Positions 7,646-15,206 of a stretch of DNA of 40,120 nucleotides are shown one piece after another. The first letter of the stretch is position 1. Each line of letters starts with the position of its first letter. The position numbers and the translations under genes are program-made. Source of the stretch: CAYWFU01 sp964457585 (GTDB taxonomy: Bacteria; JACRDZ01); contig CAYWFU010000023.1 of assembly GCA_964457585.1 (NCBI GenBank), positions 1 through 40,120 on the forward strand, in the 5' to 3' direction. The notes below the pieces were generated by a model, which was not told the DNA's origin, did no database searches, and worked only from the letters and a program-made list of their open reading frames with translations.

Positions 7646-8530
7646 CTAAAAATTATAATGATGCGGGCAGTCTTGAGAATATATTTCATAATATTTTTTT
7701 TCCATAGCAGGTGTCAGCCATGGAATTATATCGTTAATCCCATTTAAAAAGTCGGATATATTTATCACATTTGCATTTCTTTTTAATGCATTTAGTTTTG
7801 CTTTTCGGCAAAGATTTTCAACATCCCATCCAGTATACCCGGAAATATTCTCAGTAATTTTATTATAATCAAAATCGCCGGGTAAATTAATTTCCATCTT
7901 TTTTATATATAAGTTCAGCATATCTGATAGATCTTCTTTTTTAGGCGGATGTACAAAAATTTTGCGGTTAAATCTTCTTTTCTCTTTAATAATGCTTTGA
8001 TCAACAACATCAATGCGATAGCATGAACCTAAAAGCATAACTCTTTTTTCCATCAACTGCAATTCATCTATTTCTTTAATATAAATTTCAGTTAAGCTGG
8101 TATCGGCAAAAGTCGGCGGTTTGCCTCTTACGCTGCCTTTCTCCCATTCATAGTTAGCTCCAGCTCTGGGAACCAGCCAGTCATTGTCAGTAATAAATAA
8201 CACTGATGGGGCAAATTCGATTGATTTTTTAAAAGCTTCTTTAATAACATTGGGCTTTCCCAGCATTTCCTGTCCGGATACATATATGAATGTGGCATTG
8301 GCATCTTTTGCTGCAGCTTCAGCCAGCATTGTAATCCCTGTTCCCAGAGGTCCCCACAGCATGATACCTTTTGGGATATCAATATGCAATTTTTTTAATT
8401 CATCATATCTAAAAAGAGGCAGAGATATCATTTCTTTTAATTGTTCTTTTATTTTTTGATATCCACCGATATCGTCCCATGAAATAGCAGGTTTTCTAAT
8501 ATCATAATAGATTTTATGAAATTGAGACAT
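7646..8530 (-). CDS. Degenerate AAA ATPase (pseudo-ATPase)
   Basis: A 294-residue protein with the fold order of a classical CDC48/FtsH-type AAA domain: WDDIGGYQKIKEQL before Walker A, the second region of homology ending in RRFNRKI, and a C-terminal lid (SGYTGWDVENLCRKAK). The ATP-handling residues are changed. Walker A is GPLGTGITM, with Ile66 at the invariant Lys. Walker B is VLFITDND, with Thr114 at the Asp and Asp115 at the Glu. Sensor-1 Asn is Tyr (GSCYRID). Two arginines remain at the Arg-finger position. It probably cannot hydrolyse ATP. The frame is intact, so it looks maintained rather than decaying. It has no protease or membrane domain, and the partner is unknown. A GGGGA sequence stands about 11 bases before ATG 8530. 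Confidence 0.85.
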   Translation of the reverse strand: MSQFHKIYYDIRKPAISWDDIGGYQKIKEQLKEMISLPLFRYDELKKLHIDIPKGIMLWGPLGTGITMLAEAAAKDANATFIYVSGQEMLGKPNVIKEAFKKSIEFAPSVLFITDNDWLVPRAGANYEWEKGSVRGKPPTFADTSLTEIYIKEIDELQLMEKRVMLLGSCYRIDVVDQSIIKEKRRFNRKIFVHPPKKEDLSDMLNLYIKKMEINLPGDFDYNKITENISGYTGWDVENLCRKAKLNALKRNANVINISDFLNGINDIIPWLTPAMEKKYYEIYSQDCPHHYNF

Positions 8531-8553
8531 ATATTTTTTATCCCCATATACGG

Positions 8554-8589
8554 AAAAAGCCCGGAACTAATGAAAGTCCCAGGCTTTTA
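8554..8589 (-). terminator. Rho-independent terminator of the cytochrome gene
   Basis: On the minus strand AGCCTGGGAC (8585-8576) pairs with GTTCCGGGCT (8567-8558), with G-U wobbles, around an 8-base loop, and is followed by a U-run (8558-8554). It lies 14 bases past the cytochrome stop codon and upstream of the AAA gene. Confidence 0.8.
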
Positions 8590-8602
8590 TTTGAAAAGAT
8601 AA

Positions 8603-9118
8603 TTATTTTGCAGCAGGTTTGGTTTCAGTTTTTGATTCACCTTTAAATCTGTCTTTTTCTGTAACTTTGTCTGGATGACAACCAGTGCAAAATTTTCCAA
8701 CTCCAGCTGTTCCCTGAGTACCAAAACGCAGATATTTGTATGCGCCATCATTTGATGGATGAAAATCATGACAGCCTGAACAATGTAACTGCCCGTCTCT
8801 TAATAAATCTTCAGGTACTTGTGCAACTTTTGGACTAGGAGTAACACATACTGGATGGGTGGTTTTTAAATTAATTTCTGGTCCTCCTTCACCGCTATGA
8901 CATGCCATGCATAAAGATGTTGGTGGAGTAATTGGCTTCCCATCTCTTGGGTTTAAAAGTTTAGTATTAGCTGGTTTAGCTAATATTTTTACCCCCTGCG
9001 CCACATGAGCACTATGACACTCAACGCAACCGACGTCATGTCCTGCCGCGAAGACTGAAGTTAAGGAAAACAAACATAATAACAGAACAGCGATTCCCAT
9101 TACTAATATTTTTTTCAT
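8603..9118 (-). CDS. Periplasmic tetraheme cytochrome c
   Basis: A 171-residue protein from ATG 9118, chosen because GGAGGTGA lies 7 bases upstream; longer frames to 9154 would put that site inside the gene. A signal peptide ends near SVFAA (25). Four CxxCH heme sites follow: CVECH (31-35), CMACH (70-74), CSGCH (113-117) and CTGCH (144-148). Spare His residues (H38, H88, H120) could be distal ligands. The tail is Lys/Glu-rich. The spacing resembles doubled-CxxCH/cytochrome c3-like electron carriers. It has its own strong promoter and terminator, so it is a single-gene unit. It probably shuttles electrons in the periplasm; the partner is unknown. Confidence 0.92.
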   Translation of the reverse strand: MKKILVMGIAVLLLCLFSLTSVFAAGHDVGCVECHSAHVAQGVKILAKPANTKLLNPRDGKPITPPTSLCMACHSGEGGPEINLKTTHPVCVTPSPKVAQVPEDLLRDGQLHCSGCHDFHPSNDGAYKYLRFGTQGTAGVGKFCTGCHPDKVTEKDRFKGESKTETKPAAK

Positions 9119-9181
9119 TCTACTATCACCTCCTCGCATTATATTTTTAAGCATTTTAAATTAAAACTTTTTAATTTTTAT

Positions 9182-9210
9182 ATAATATAAAGGGCTGTTA
9201 TTTTTGTCAA
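9182..9210 (-). promoter_or_regulatory. Sigma-70-type promoter of the cytochrome gene
   Basis: On the minus strand TTGACA (9210-9205), a 17-base spacer and TATTAT (9187-9182) form a near-consensus promoter about 65 bases before the cytochrome ATG. Confidence 0.75.
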
Positions 9211-9243
9211 GGGAAAAATGAAAGATAAATAATGAAAGTTAGA

Positions 9244-9672
9244 TTAATCCCATAGAATAAGACTGTCATCATCAATTTTTAAGGTTTTTTGTTCGCAGCG
9301 AGGACAGGTCTTATATTTTTTTGGGGAAATAAGCTCAACTTTATTTTTACAGGTATTGCATAAAAAACCATTTTCTTCCTGATCTTCCCCTTCTTTAATC
9401 AATCTATTTAATACCTCAACATTTTTTTCAATACTTTCTGTTAATTCTAAAAAGTATCTGTATGCTTTCATCCCTTTTTCCAAAACAGCATCTCTGTATT
9501 TATTTGCTTTTTTCAAATCAATTACATTTAAAACAGAAATTTTTTTGCATTTATTGCAAACATAAGCTGTACTTTTCTGTATTGACCATATTGGTAATAC
9601 TCCGCCGCCAATATCCAGCATTCTTGAACGATACCCGCAATTATCGCAAATCATACAAAAAGCTTCTCCCAT
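9244..9672 (-). CDS. Zinc-ribbon protein of unknown function
   Basis: A 142-residue soluble protein from ATG 9672, with AGGAGGG upstream; the frame is open further, to 9729, but has no ribosome-binding site there. Four Cys pairs form two likely zinc ribbons: C-x2-C in MICDNC with CNKCKK at the N-terminus, and CNTCKN with CPRCEQ at the C-terminus. A helical segment (about 58-95) joins them. No catalytic domain is visible. The architecture suggests a structural metal-binding or nucleic-acid/protein-binding role, but the sequence does not show which. It ends 34 bases upstream of the cytochrome promoter's -35 box and has no obvious terminator of its own. Confidence 0.7.
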   Translation of the reverse strand: MGEAFCMICDNCGYRSRMLDIGGGVLPIWSIQKSTAYVCNKCKKISVLNVIDLKKANKYRDAVLEKGMKAYRYFLELTESIEKNVEVLNRLIKEGEDQEENGFLCNTCKNKVELISPKKYKTCPRCEQKTLKIDDDSLILWD

Positions 9673-9700
9673 ATATAGCCCTCCTATAAAATTTCTTAGA

Positions 9701-9729
9701 ATAATATAGTAAATGCAATTTATATTCAA
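9701..9729 (-). promoter_or_regulatory. Promoter of the zinc-ribbon gene
   Basis: On the minus strand TTGAAT (9729-9724), a 17-base spacer and TATTAT (9706-9701) lie about 30 bases before the zinc-ribbon ATG. Confidence 0.6.
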
Positions 9730-9751
9730 GTAAAAAATAAATTTAACTAAC

Positions 9752-9780
9752 TTGACAAACCAAATTTAATATACAATCAT
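9752..9780 (+). promoter_or_regulatory. Weak candidate promoter of the Fn3-repeat lipoprotein gene
   Basis: TTGACA (9752-9757), 17 bases, then AATCAT (9775-9780, 4 of 6 matches to TATAAT). It would leave a leader of about 200 bases. A start site nearer the gene cannot be excluded. Confidence 0.3.
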
Positions 9781-9990
9781 TTAGAAGTTAGTAAATTTAA
9801 AATTTGATTTGCACTATTTTATCCCTGCATTAAAAAGCGGGGTATTCTTAACACTTTAGATAAGGAGGGGGGGATAAAAAAAATTTATAGGTGTTCTATC
9901 TCAAATTTTTTACCTGATATCTTAAAATCACTATAAAAAATTAAAAATTTTTATAGTAACTCTTTAAACTGAAAGAAAAGGAGGTTTGCA

Positions 9991-12900
9991 ATGAGAAATA
10001 TTTATAAAATAGTTTTAGCAATATTTATATTATTTTTTGCTTTTGCCCTTGCATGCGGGCCTGAAGACAAATCAGTAAAAGATGTAATTGGCGGAAATAA
10101 TCCACCTTTTACCCCCAGCAATCCAGGTCCATCAGATGGACAACAGGGAGTTTCATCGTTTACCAGTTTAAAATGGGATGGTGGAGATAAAGATGAGGAT
10201 ACTGTTAATTACGAAATATTTTTAGGGACTGATAAAAGTAGTCTGCCATCTATAGCAAATAGCTTAACTTCTAATTTTTATCAACCTCCAGCAAAATTAG
10301 AAGAGAACACTACTTATTATTGGCAGATAATTGCCAGGGATAATAGTTCCAGTACTCCGGGACCTATTTGGTCATTCAATACTAATATTAATACAGCAGG
10401 TAATAATCCTCCATGGATAGACCCACATAGTGCTAAACCTGCAGATGGATCTACCAATGTACCTACGCGTGTTTTTTTAAGCTGGGTTGGCGGAGATTTT
10501 GATGGTGATATGGTAGATTATGATATATATTTAGGGACTGATCCAAATCAGGATAAATTACCCAATATAGGGACATCCTTTAGTAATAACACATCTTATG
10601 CGTATCCTGAAACATTAGCTCCAAATACAACTTATTATTGGTATGTATTAGCTAAAGACGGGGCTAATAATCGCACTAAAGGATCTTTATGGAAATTCAC
10701 CACAGGCACAGAAGGAGGTGGAAATGGAGCTCCATGGGTTATTGATCCAAAACCATTTGATGGAGCAATTGGTCAGCCAACAATGATTAATCTAAGCTGG
10801 GTAGGAAAGGACCAGGAAGGTGATCCGCTTGATTTTGAAATTTATCTTGGAACAGATAGCATTAAAGCAAATTTGCCTATGATTGGACAGACATTTTATA
10901 ACAATACTTTCTTCCCATATCCTACACCATTAAATAAAAATACAACTTATTTTTGGTATGTAATTGCTGATGATAAAAAAGGCGGCAGAACTGAAGGTCC
11001 GTTATGGAGATTTGCAACTGGAGATGGCACTGGTGCAGGACAAATATGGGTAAACAACCCAAATCCATTTGATGGCGCTGTTAATCAGCCTTTAGTTGTT
11101 AATCTGAACTGGGCTGGCGGAGATCCAAAAGGTGAACCGCTTGATTATGAAATTTATCTTGGAACAGACCGTGATCCTGATAAGTTGCCAATGATAGGAA
11201 GTACTTATAATAATTATACATCATGGACACATCCTCAACCACCAAATTCACTTACCCCAAATACTATTTATTATTGGTTCGTTAAAGCTAAAAGTAAAAA
11301 CAGTGGAGATATGAGGGGCCCTATCTGGAGTTTTACAACGGGTTCATTTTCTAATAATCCGCCATCTGTAAGTAATCCAACTCCACCTGATAATTCTACT
11401 AATCAGCCTTTATTTATTTCCTTGAACTGGATGGGTTCAGATCCTGAAGGTGATTCTATAAATTGTGAAATTCACCTTGGGACAGATTCTAATCCTAATA
11501 ATATACCGTTTGTAGGTAATACTTATAATAACTACTTTACATATCAACATCCTGCTGGACTTGATAAAAATAAAACCTATTATTGGTTTGTTATAGCTAC
11601 AGATAGCAAAGGGAATATAACTAAAGGGCCTGTCTGGAAATTTACAACGGGGTCATTTACTAATAATCCACCAAATATAAGTAATCCAAATCCATGGGAT
11701 GGGGCTAATGAACAGCCTTTATATATTACCTTGAGCTGGATGGGTTGGGATTATGAAGGGGATCCTATAGATTATGAAATTCACCTTGGTTCAGATCCTA
11801 CTAATATCCCAATTGTAGGAAATACTTATTATAATTATTCTTCATTCCAGTATGGATCTCTGCTTAATAAAAGCACAACCTATTATTGGTATATTGTAGC
11901 TAAAGATAACTTCGGGAATGTTGCAAAAGGTCCTGTCTGGAAATTTACAACCGGTTCATATACTAATAATCCACCAAATATAAGCGACCCAAGTCCATGG
12001 GATGGAGCTAATGAACAGCCTTTATATATTACCTTGAGCTGGTTTGGCTGGGATTGGGAAGGTGATCCTATAGATTATGAGATTTACCTTGGCTCAGATC
12101 CTAATAATATACCAATTGCAGGAAATACTTATTATAATTATTCTTCATTCCAGTATCCTGCACAGCTTGCAAAAAGCACAACCTATTATTGGTATGTTAA
12201 AGCTAAAGATAGCAAAGGGAATGTTACCAAAGGTCCTGTCTGGAAATTCATTACAGGTTCATTCGATAATAGTCCACCATCTGTAAGTAATCCAAGTCCA
12301 TGGGATGGTGCATGGGAGCAACCTTTATATATTTACTTGAACTGGAGTGGCTGGGATCCAGAATACGAGAATATAGATTATGAAATATATCTTGGTACAG
12401 ATACTAATTCCAATAATTTGCCTCTTGTAGGATATACTTATTATAATTATACAACATTTTATTATCCTTATAAGCTTGTAGCATCTACAACTTATTATTG
12501 GTATGTTAAGGCAAAAGATTCTTCTGGGAATGTTACCAGAGGTCCTGTATGGAGTTTTAAAACAGGGTCATTTACTAATAATCCACCATGGATAAGTTCT
12601 CCGTATCCTTTTGATGGAGATACTGGACAATCATTATATGTTTACTTAAGCTGGAGCGGTGGAGATTATGAAGGTGATTATATTTATTATGATTTGTATT
12701 TTGGTACAAGTCCAAATGTATATAATTTACCGTGGGTAGCAAGGACTGAATCCTATGGATATGGCTGGTATTCTTATCCTTATACACTTACTGCGAATAC
12801 CACCTACTATTGGTATGTTAGTGCTATGGATGCAAATGGGAATATAACCACTGGTCCTTTATGGAGATTCACAACAGGAGGTGGTACCACAAACAATCCA

Positions 12901-13206
12901 CCAGAGGTTACAAATCCTACACCAACATCATCGTATACAAACATAATAAGATCCAGTTCAACAAATCTATCATGGACAGGATCAGATTATGAAGGAGAGT
13001 CAATTACATATAAATTATATGTTTATCACATGTCAAATACCGGGCAGGAGATTGCAGATGTAGATAGTTATCTTGGTTCTACTAATAGTTATCCATTAAC
13101 AGGATTAGTTCCATATACGAGCTATTATTGGAGAGTCACTGCTACTGATAGTTCTGGAAATGTAACAGAAGGTCCTTTATGGGTATTTGTAACTGGATCA
13201 TTTTAA
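9991..13206 (+). CDS. Large lipoprotein with ten fibronectin-III-like repeats
   Basis: A 1071-residue exported protein. A signal peptide with lipobox FALAC puts the lipidated Cys near residue 22. After a short linker come ten repeats of about 100 residues. Each runs NNPP, then P-x-DG, LSW-x-G-D-x-EGD, YEIYLGTD, N-x-T-YYWYV-x-A-D and GP-x-W-x-F-TTGS, which is a typical Fn3/Ig-like strand pattern. Repeats 6 and 7 are nearly identical. The protein is very rich in Asn, Tyr and Trp, has no enzymatic domain, and ends at the last repeat. It is probably a surface-anchored structural or adhesive rod. Start ATG 9991 has AAGGAGG 8 bases upstream. It is monocistronic, converging on purQ at a shared terminator. 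Confidence 0.88.
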   Translation: MRNIYKIVLAIFILFFAFALACGPEDKSVKDVIGGNNPPFTPSNPGPSDGQQGVSSFTSLKWDGGDKDEDTVNYEIFLGTDKSSLPSIANSLTSNFYQPPAKLEENTTYYWQIIARDNSSSTPGPIWSFNTNINTAGNNPPWIDPHSAKPADGSTNVPTRVFLSWVGGDFDGDMVDYDIYLGTDPNQDKLPNIGTSFSNNTSYAYPETLAPNTTYYWYVLAKDGANNRTKGSLWKFTTGTEGGGNGAPWVIDPKPFDGAIGQPTMINLSWVGKDQEGDPLDFEIYLGTDSIKANLPMIGQTFYNNTFFPYPTPLNKNTTYFWYVIADDKKGGRTEGPLWRFATGDGTGAGQIWVNNPNPFDGAVNQPLVVNLNWAGGDPKGEPLDYEIYLGTDRDPDKLPMIGSTYNNYTSWTHPQPPNSLTPNTIYYWFVKAKSKNSGDMRGPIWSFTTGSFSNNPPSVSNPTPPDNSTNQPLFISLNWMGSDPEGDSINCEIHLGTDSNPNNIPFVGNTYNNYFTYQHPAGLDKNKTYYWFVIATDSKGNITKGPVWKFTTGSFTNNPPNISNPNPWDGANEQPLYITLSWMGWDYEGDPIDYEIHLGSDPTNIPIVGNTYYNYSSFQYGSLLNKSTTYYWYIVAKDNFGNVAKGPVWKFTTGSYTNNPPNISDPSPWDGANEQPLYITLSWFGWDWEGDPIDYEIYLGSDPNNIPIAGNTYYNYSSFQYPAQLAKSTTYYWYVKAKDSKGNVTKGPVWKFITGSFDNSPPSVSNPSPWDGAWEQPLYIYLNWSGWDPEYENIDYEIYLGTDTNSNNLPLVGYTYYNYTTFYYPYKLVASTTYYWYVKAKDSSGNVTRGPVWSFKTGSFTNNPPWISSPYPFDGDTGQSLYVYLSWSGGDYEGDYIYYDLYFGTSPNVYNLPWVARTESYGYGWYSYPYTLTANTTYYWYVSAMDANGNITTGPLWRFTTGGGTTNNPPEVTNPTPTSSYTNIIRSSSTNLSWTGSDYEGESITYKLYVYHMSNTGQEIADVDSYLGSTNSYPLTGLVPYTSYYWRVTATDSSGNVTEGPLWVFVTGSF
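10096..13206 (+). repeat. Ten tandem ~300-bp Fn3-like coding repeats
   Basis: Units begin at the NNPP codons, the first at 10096, with later ones near 11662, 11964 and 12267, so the unit length is about 303 bp there. The units starting near 11662 and 11964 share long exact DNA stretches, indicating recent duplication. Outer units have diverged. Confidence 0.8.
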
Positions 13207-13222
13207 TATTTATTTTTTAAAC

Positions 13223-13260
13223 AAAAAGCCTCGTAATTTTTAATTACGGGGCTTTTTTTA
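13223..13260. terminator. Bidirectional terminator between the lipoprotein gene and purQ
   Basis: AGCCTCGTAATT (13227-13238) pairs with AATTACGGGGCT (13242-13253) and is flanked by A-run and T-run, so it can act for both converging genes. The purQ stop codon (TAA) lies at its edge. Confidence 0.88.
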
Positions 13261-13998
13261 TATGAAATATTTAACAGCATTATAAAATATGATTCTTCCT
13301 GCTGGCTGAATTTTCGTACGTCTCCAATTTGGATATTGAGTAAGCGTAAAACATCTTTCAGGGTGCGGCATAAGTCCCAGTATTTTTCCCGTAGGATCGC
13401 AAATCCCGGCAATAGATGCAAAAGAACCATTCGGATTTATATCTTTATATTGAAAAACAATCTGTTGATTTGATAGTATGCTATTATATACTTTTTTATC
13501 TCTGATTATAAATTTACCTTCAGCATGCGCAATTGGCCATAAAAAGTTTTTATTTTCCAATCCTTTTGTAAATACACATTTTGATTTATTAACTTTTAGA
13601 TTAACCCATTCACATTGAAAACGATTTGAATCATTATGAATAAGTGTTGCATCAGAAGCCGGATTATTGCCGGAAGGTAATATTCCTGTTCGGACAAGAA
13701 CCTGAAATCCATTGCATATACCAATAATTAAAGTATCTTTTTGTCTGAATTTATCAAGGCTTTCACTCAAACGATATATAAGCTGATTGGCTAAAATTTT
13801 ACCGGAAACAATATCATCCCCATAAGAAAATCCTCCGGGTAAAGCTAAAATTTGGAAGTTTTCTAATTTAATTTCATTGGAAAATAATTGATTGATGTGT
13901 ACATATTTTGGATTACCGCCTGCTTCTTTAAAAGCAAAATATGTTTCCATATCACAGTTTGTTCCATCAGTAACAAGAATTGCTATTCTGGGCTTCAC
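13258..13998 (-). CDS. purQ: Phosphoribosylformylglycinamidine synthase, glutaminase subunit PurQ
   Basis: A 246-residue class I glutamine amidotransferase that supplies ammonia to PurL for the fourth step of purine synthesis. The nucleophile Cys95 is in GICNGFQV and the catalytic His in MPHPER; LALPGGFSYGDD marks the oxyanion region typical of PurQ. The start is GTG 13998 with CAGGAGAAGAGA upstream. It is slightly longer than the usual small PurQ (about 225). Neither purS nor purL is in the window, so the other subunits lie elsewhere. A promoter is visible at 14041-14070. Confidence 0.95.
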   Translation of the reverse strand: MKPRIAILVTDGTNCDMETYFAFKEAGGNPKYVHINQLFSNEIKLENFQILALPGGFSYGDDIVSGKILANQLIYRLSESLDKFRQKDTLIIGICNGFQVLVRTGILPSGNNPASDATLIHNDSNRFQCEWVNLKVNKSKCVFTKGLENKNFLWPIAHAEGKFIIRDKKVYNSILSNQQIVFQYKDINPNGSFASIAGICDPTGKILGLMPHPERCFTLTQYPNWRRTKIQPAGRIIFYNAVKYFI

Positions 13999-14040
13999 TC
14001 TCTTCTCCTGAGATTACCTAACTATTATCTCATAAAATTT

Positions 14041-14070
14041 TTTATAATTCAAGGAATAATAACTTTTCAA
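14041..14070 (-). promoter_or_regulatory. Promoter of purQ
   Basis: On the minus strand TTGAAA (14070-14065), an 18-base spacer and TATAAA (14046-14041) lie about 43 bases before the GTG start. No PurR-like or purine-riboswitch core was seen. Confidence 0.55.
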
Positions 14071-14090
14071 AACAACTTTTCAGAAAAATA

Positions 14091-14120
14091 TTGACATGCA
14101 ATATTGCTTTAAGTTATATT
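14091..14120 (+). promoter_or_regulatory. Promoter of the unknown secreted protein / cysteine desulfurase / trpD genes
   Basis: TTGACA (14091-14096), an 18-base spacer and TATATT (14115-14120) form a good promoter divergent from purQ and about 105 bases before the GTG at 14224. The word repeat at 14152-14183 lies in its leader. Confidence 0.6.
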
Positions 14121-14151
14121 TTTAGATACAATTTTTTGTGCTCTTACTTTT

Positions 14152-14183
14152 AGCTGAATGCTGAAAGCTGATGGCTGAATGCT
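14152..14183. repeat. GCTGAATGCTGAA-type word repeat
   Basis: Four imperfect copies of GCTGAA/GCTGAT in tandem. It is similar in style to the GAGCATT and GCATTTT repeats elsewhere in the window, but no matching inverted arm was found. It sits in the leader between promoter and GTG start. Confidence 0.5.
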
Positions 14184-14223
14184 TACAATTTGCAATTATA
14201 TAATTATAATCAGGTGCAAGATA

Positions 14224-15195
14224 GTGCCAAAAAAAAATATTTATATCTTTGTATTATTAATCTTTTTTCAGCTTATAATTAACTGCAATGCAGCTCAAAA
14301 AAGCAAAGAAGAAGCAATGATGGAATTCTATGAAAAATATAAAAAAGCTTCTTATCCTCCATGGTTAAAAAAAGTTTTAAGCGAAAAATCCATAATTATT
14401 CCGGTAGAATCTATCGGAAGAGGACAAGGTATAAATATAATTAATTTTGAAAACCTGCTTTTGCGTGGAAAAGAGAAAATTAAACAGGGATCATATGAAA
14501 AAGCTATTTACAAAAATTTATATATTATGTTATTCGAAAGCGGGCAGAAATATATTAGAGATTATTTTTCAGCTTTAAAGCAAATTGAGTCGCAGGCATT
14601 TTTATCGCTTGTTGTTGATCCTGAAAGAAGGCATGAAAGCCTGGTAGCTAAAGGATTTAATATCGAAAAATCACTGGATAATGTATTTGCCAGCGGAAGT
14701 TTTTTCTACTATGAAATTGCACAGATACTGGATGTTATCCCTGAAGAAAAATTTTTGACAAATATTCTTTCACTGCAAGAAAAAATTAATCATATGTCGC
14801 AATTTTTAATAAAAATTCTTGACCCGTCAGATTTTCAAAGCTATATTTTAGCTATTAAAGGTGTTGATCAGCCTGCGATTAGCCATCGTATGGAAATTTA
14901 TCGTCAGCTCGAACTATTGAGTTCATTGGCAATGAGAGAAATTGAACCTTTTTCTGGAAAGGATGAGGTTTATAAAGAATATGATATGGAGTTAATAAAA
15001 AATTCATATCTGGAAATAAAAGTTAAATTAGAAGCACTGATTCGTGATAAAGCATTTGAAAATTTTAAACAGGAAGAAAGAGATGGATATTCATTTATAA
15101 TTAAAACAGAACTTGAAGAAATAAAAAATTTTTTTAAAACTATAGGATTTGAGAATTTTGATTCTACAACTAAAGTTGCAAAAGATTTTAAATAA
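14224..15195 (+). CDS. Secreted protein of unknown function
   Basis: A 323-residue protein. GTG 14224 is chosen because AGGTG stands 7 bases upstream; the frame is open upstream to 14179. Residues 1-25 form a signal peptide ending near INCNAAQ, a cut at NA/A or, less likely, a lipobox Cys. The rest is strongly helical and charged, with no Cys pairs or catalytic motif that I recognise. A conserved-looking stretch is VESIGRGQGINIINFENLLL. It probably has an all-helical periplasmic domain. It is followed 11 bases later by the cysteine-desulfurase-like gene, so the two are likely co-transcribed, though no functional link is apparent. Confidence 0.6.
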   Translation: MPKKNIYIFVLLIFFQLIINCNAAQKSKEEAMMEFYEKYKKASYPPWLKKVLSEKSIIIPVESIGRGQGINIINFENLLLRGKEKIKQGSYEKAIYKNLYIMLFESGQKYIRDYFSALKQIESQAFLSLVVDPERRHESLVAKGFNIEKSLDNVFASGSFFYYEIAQILDVIPEEKFLTNILSLQEKINHMSQFLIKILDPSDFQSYILAIKGVDQPAISHRMEIYRQLELLSSLAMREIEPFSGKDEVYKEYDMELIKNSYLEIKVKLEALIRDKAFENFKQEERDGYSFIIKTELEEIKNFFKTIGFENFDSTTKVAKDFK

Positions 15196-15206
15196 ATGGA
15201 ATAAAT

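Larger units (their letters stand above)
9673..9990. other. Divergent intergenic region before the Fn3-repeat lipoprotein gene
   Basis: This 318-base stretch contains the minus-strand promoter at 9701-9729 and a candidate plus-strand promoter: TTGACA at 9752-9757, then a 17-base spacer and AATCAT at 9775-9780. A perfect 10-bp A/T hairpin (ACTATAAAAA 9930-9939 with TTTTTATAGT 9948-9957) sits about 20 bases before the AAGGAGG that serves ATG 9991. A G-rich AAGGAGGGGGGG near 9862 has no start codon behind it. No conserved riboswitch core was recognised. The long leader and the hairpin could affect mRNA stability. Confidence 0.5.

Noticed and set aside
9781..9990. Riboswitch in the leader of the Fn3-repeat lipoprotein gene
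   Set aside because: Only simple hairpins are seen; no conserved core of a known class, such as c-di-GMP or cobalamin, was recognised.
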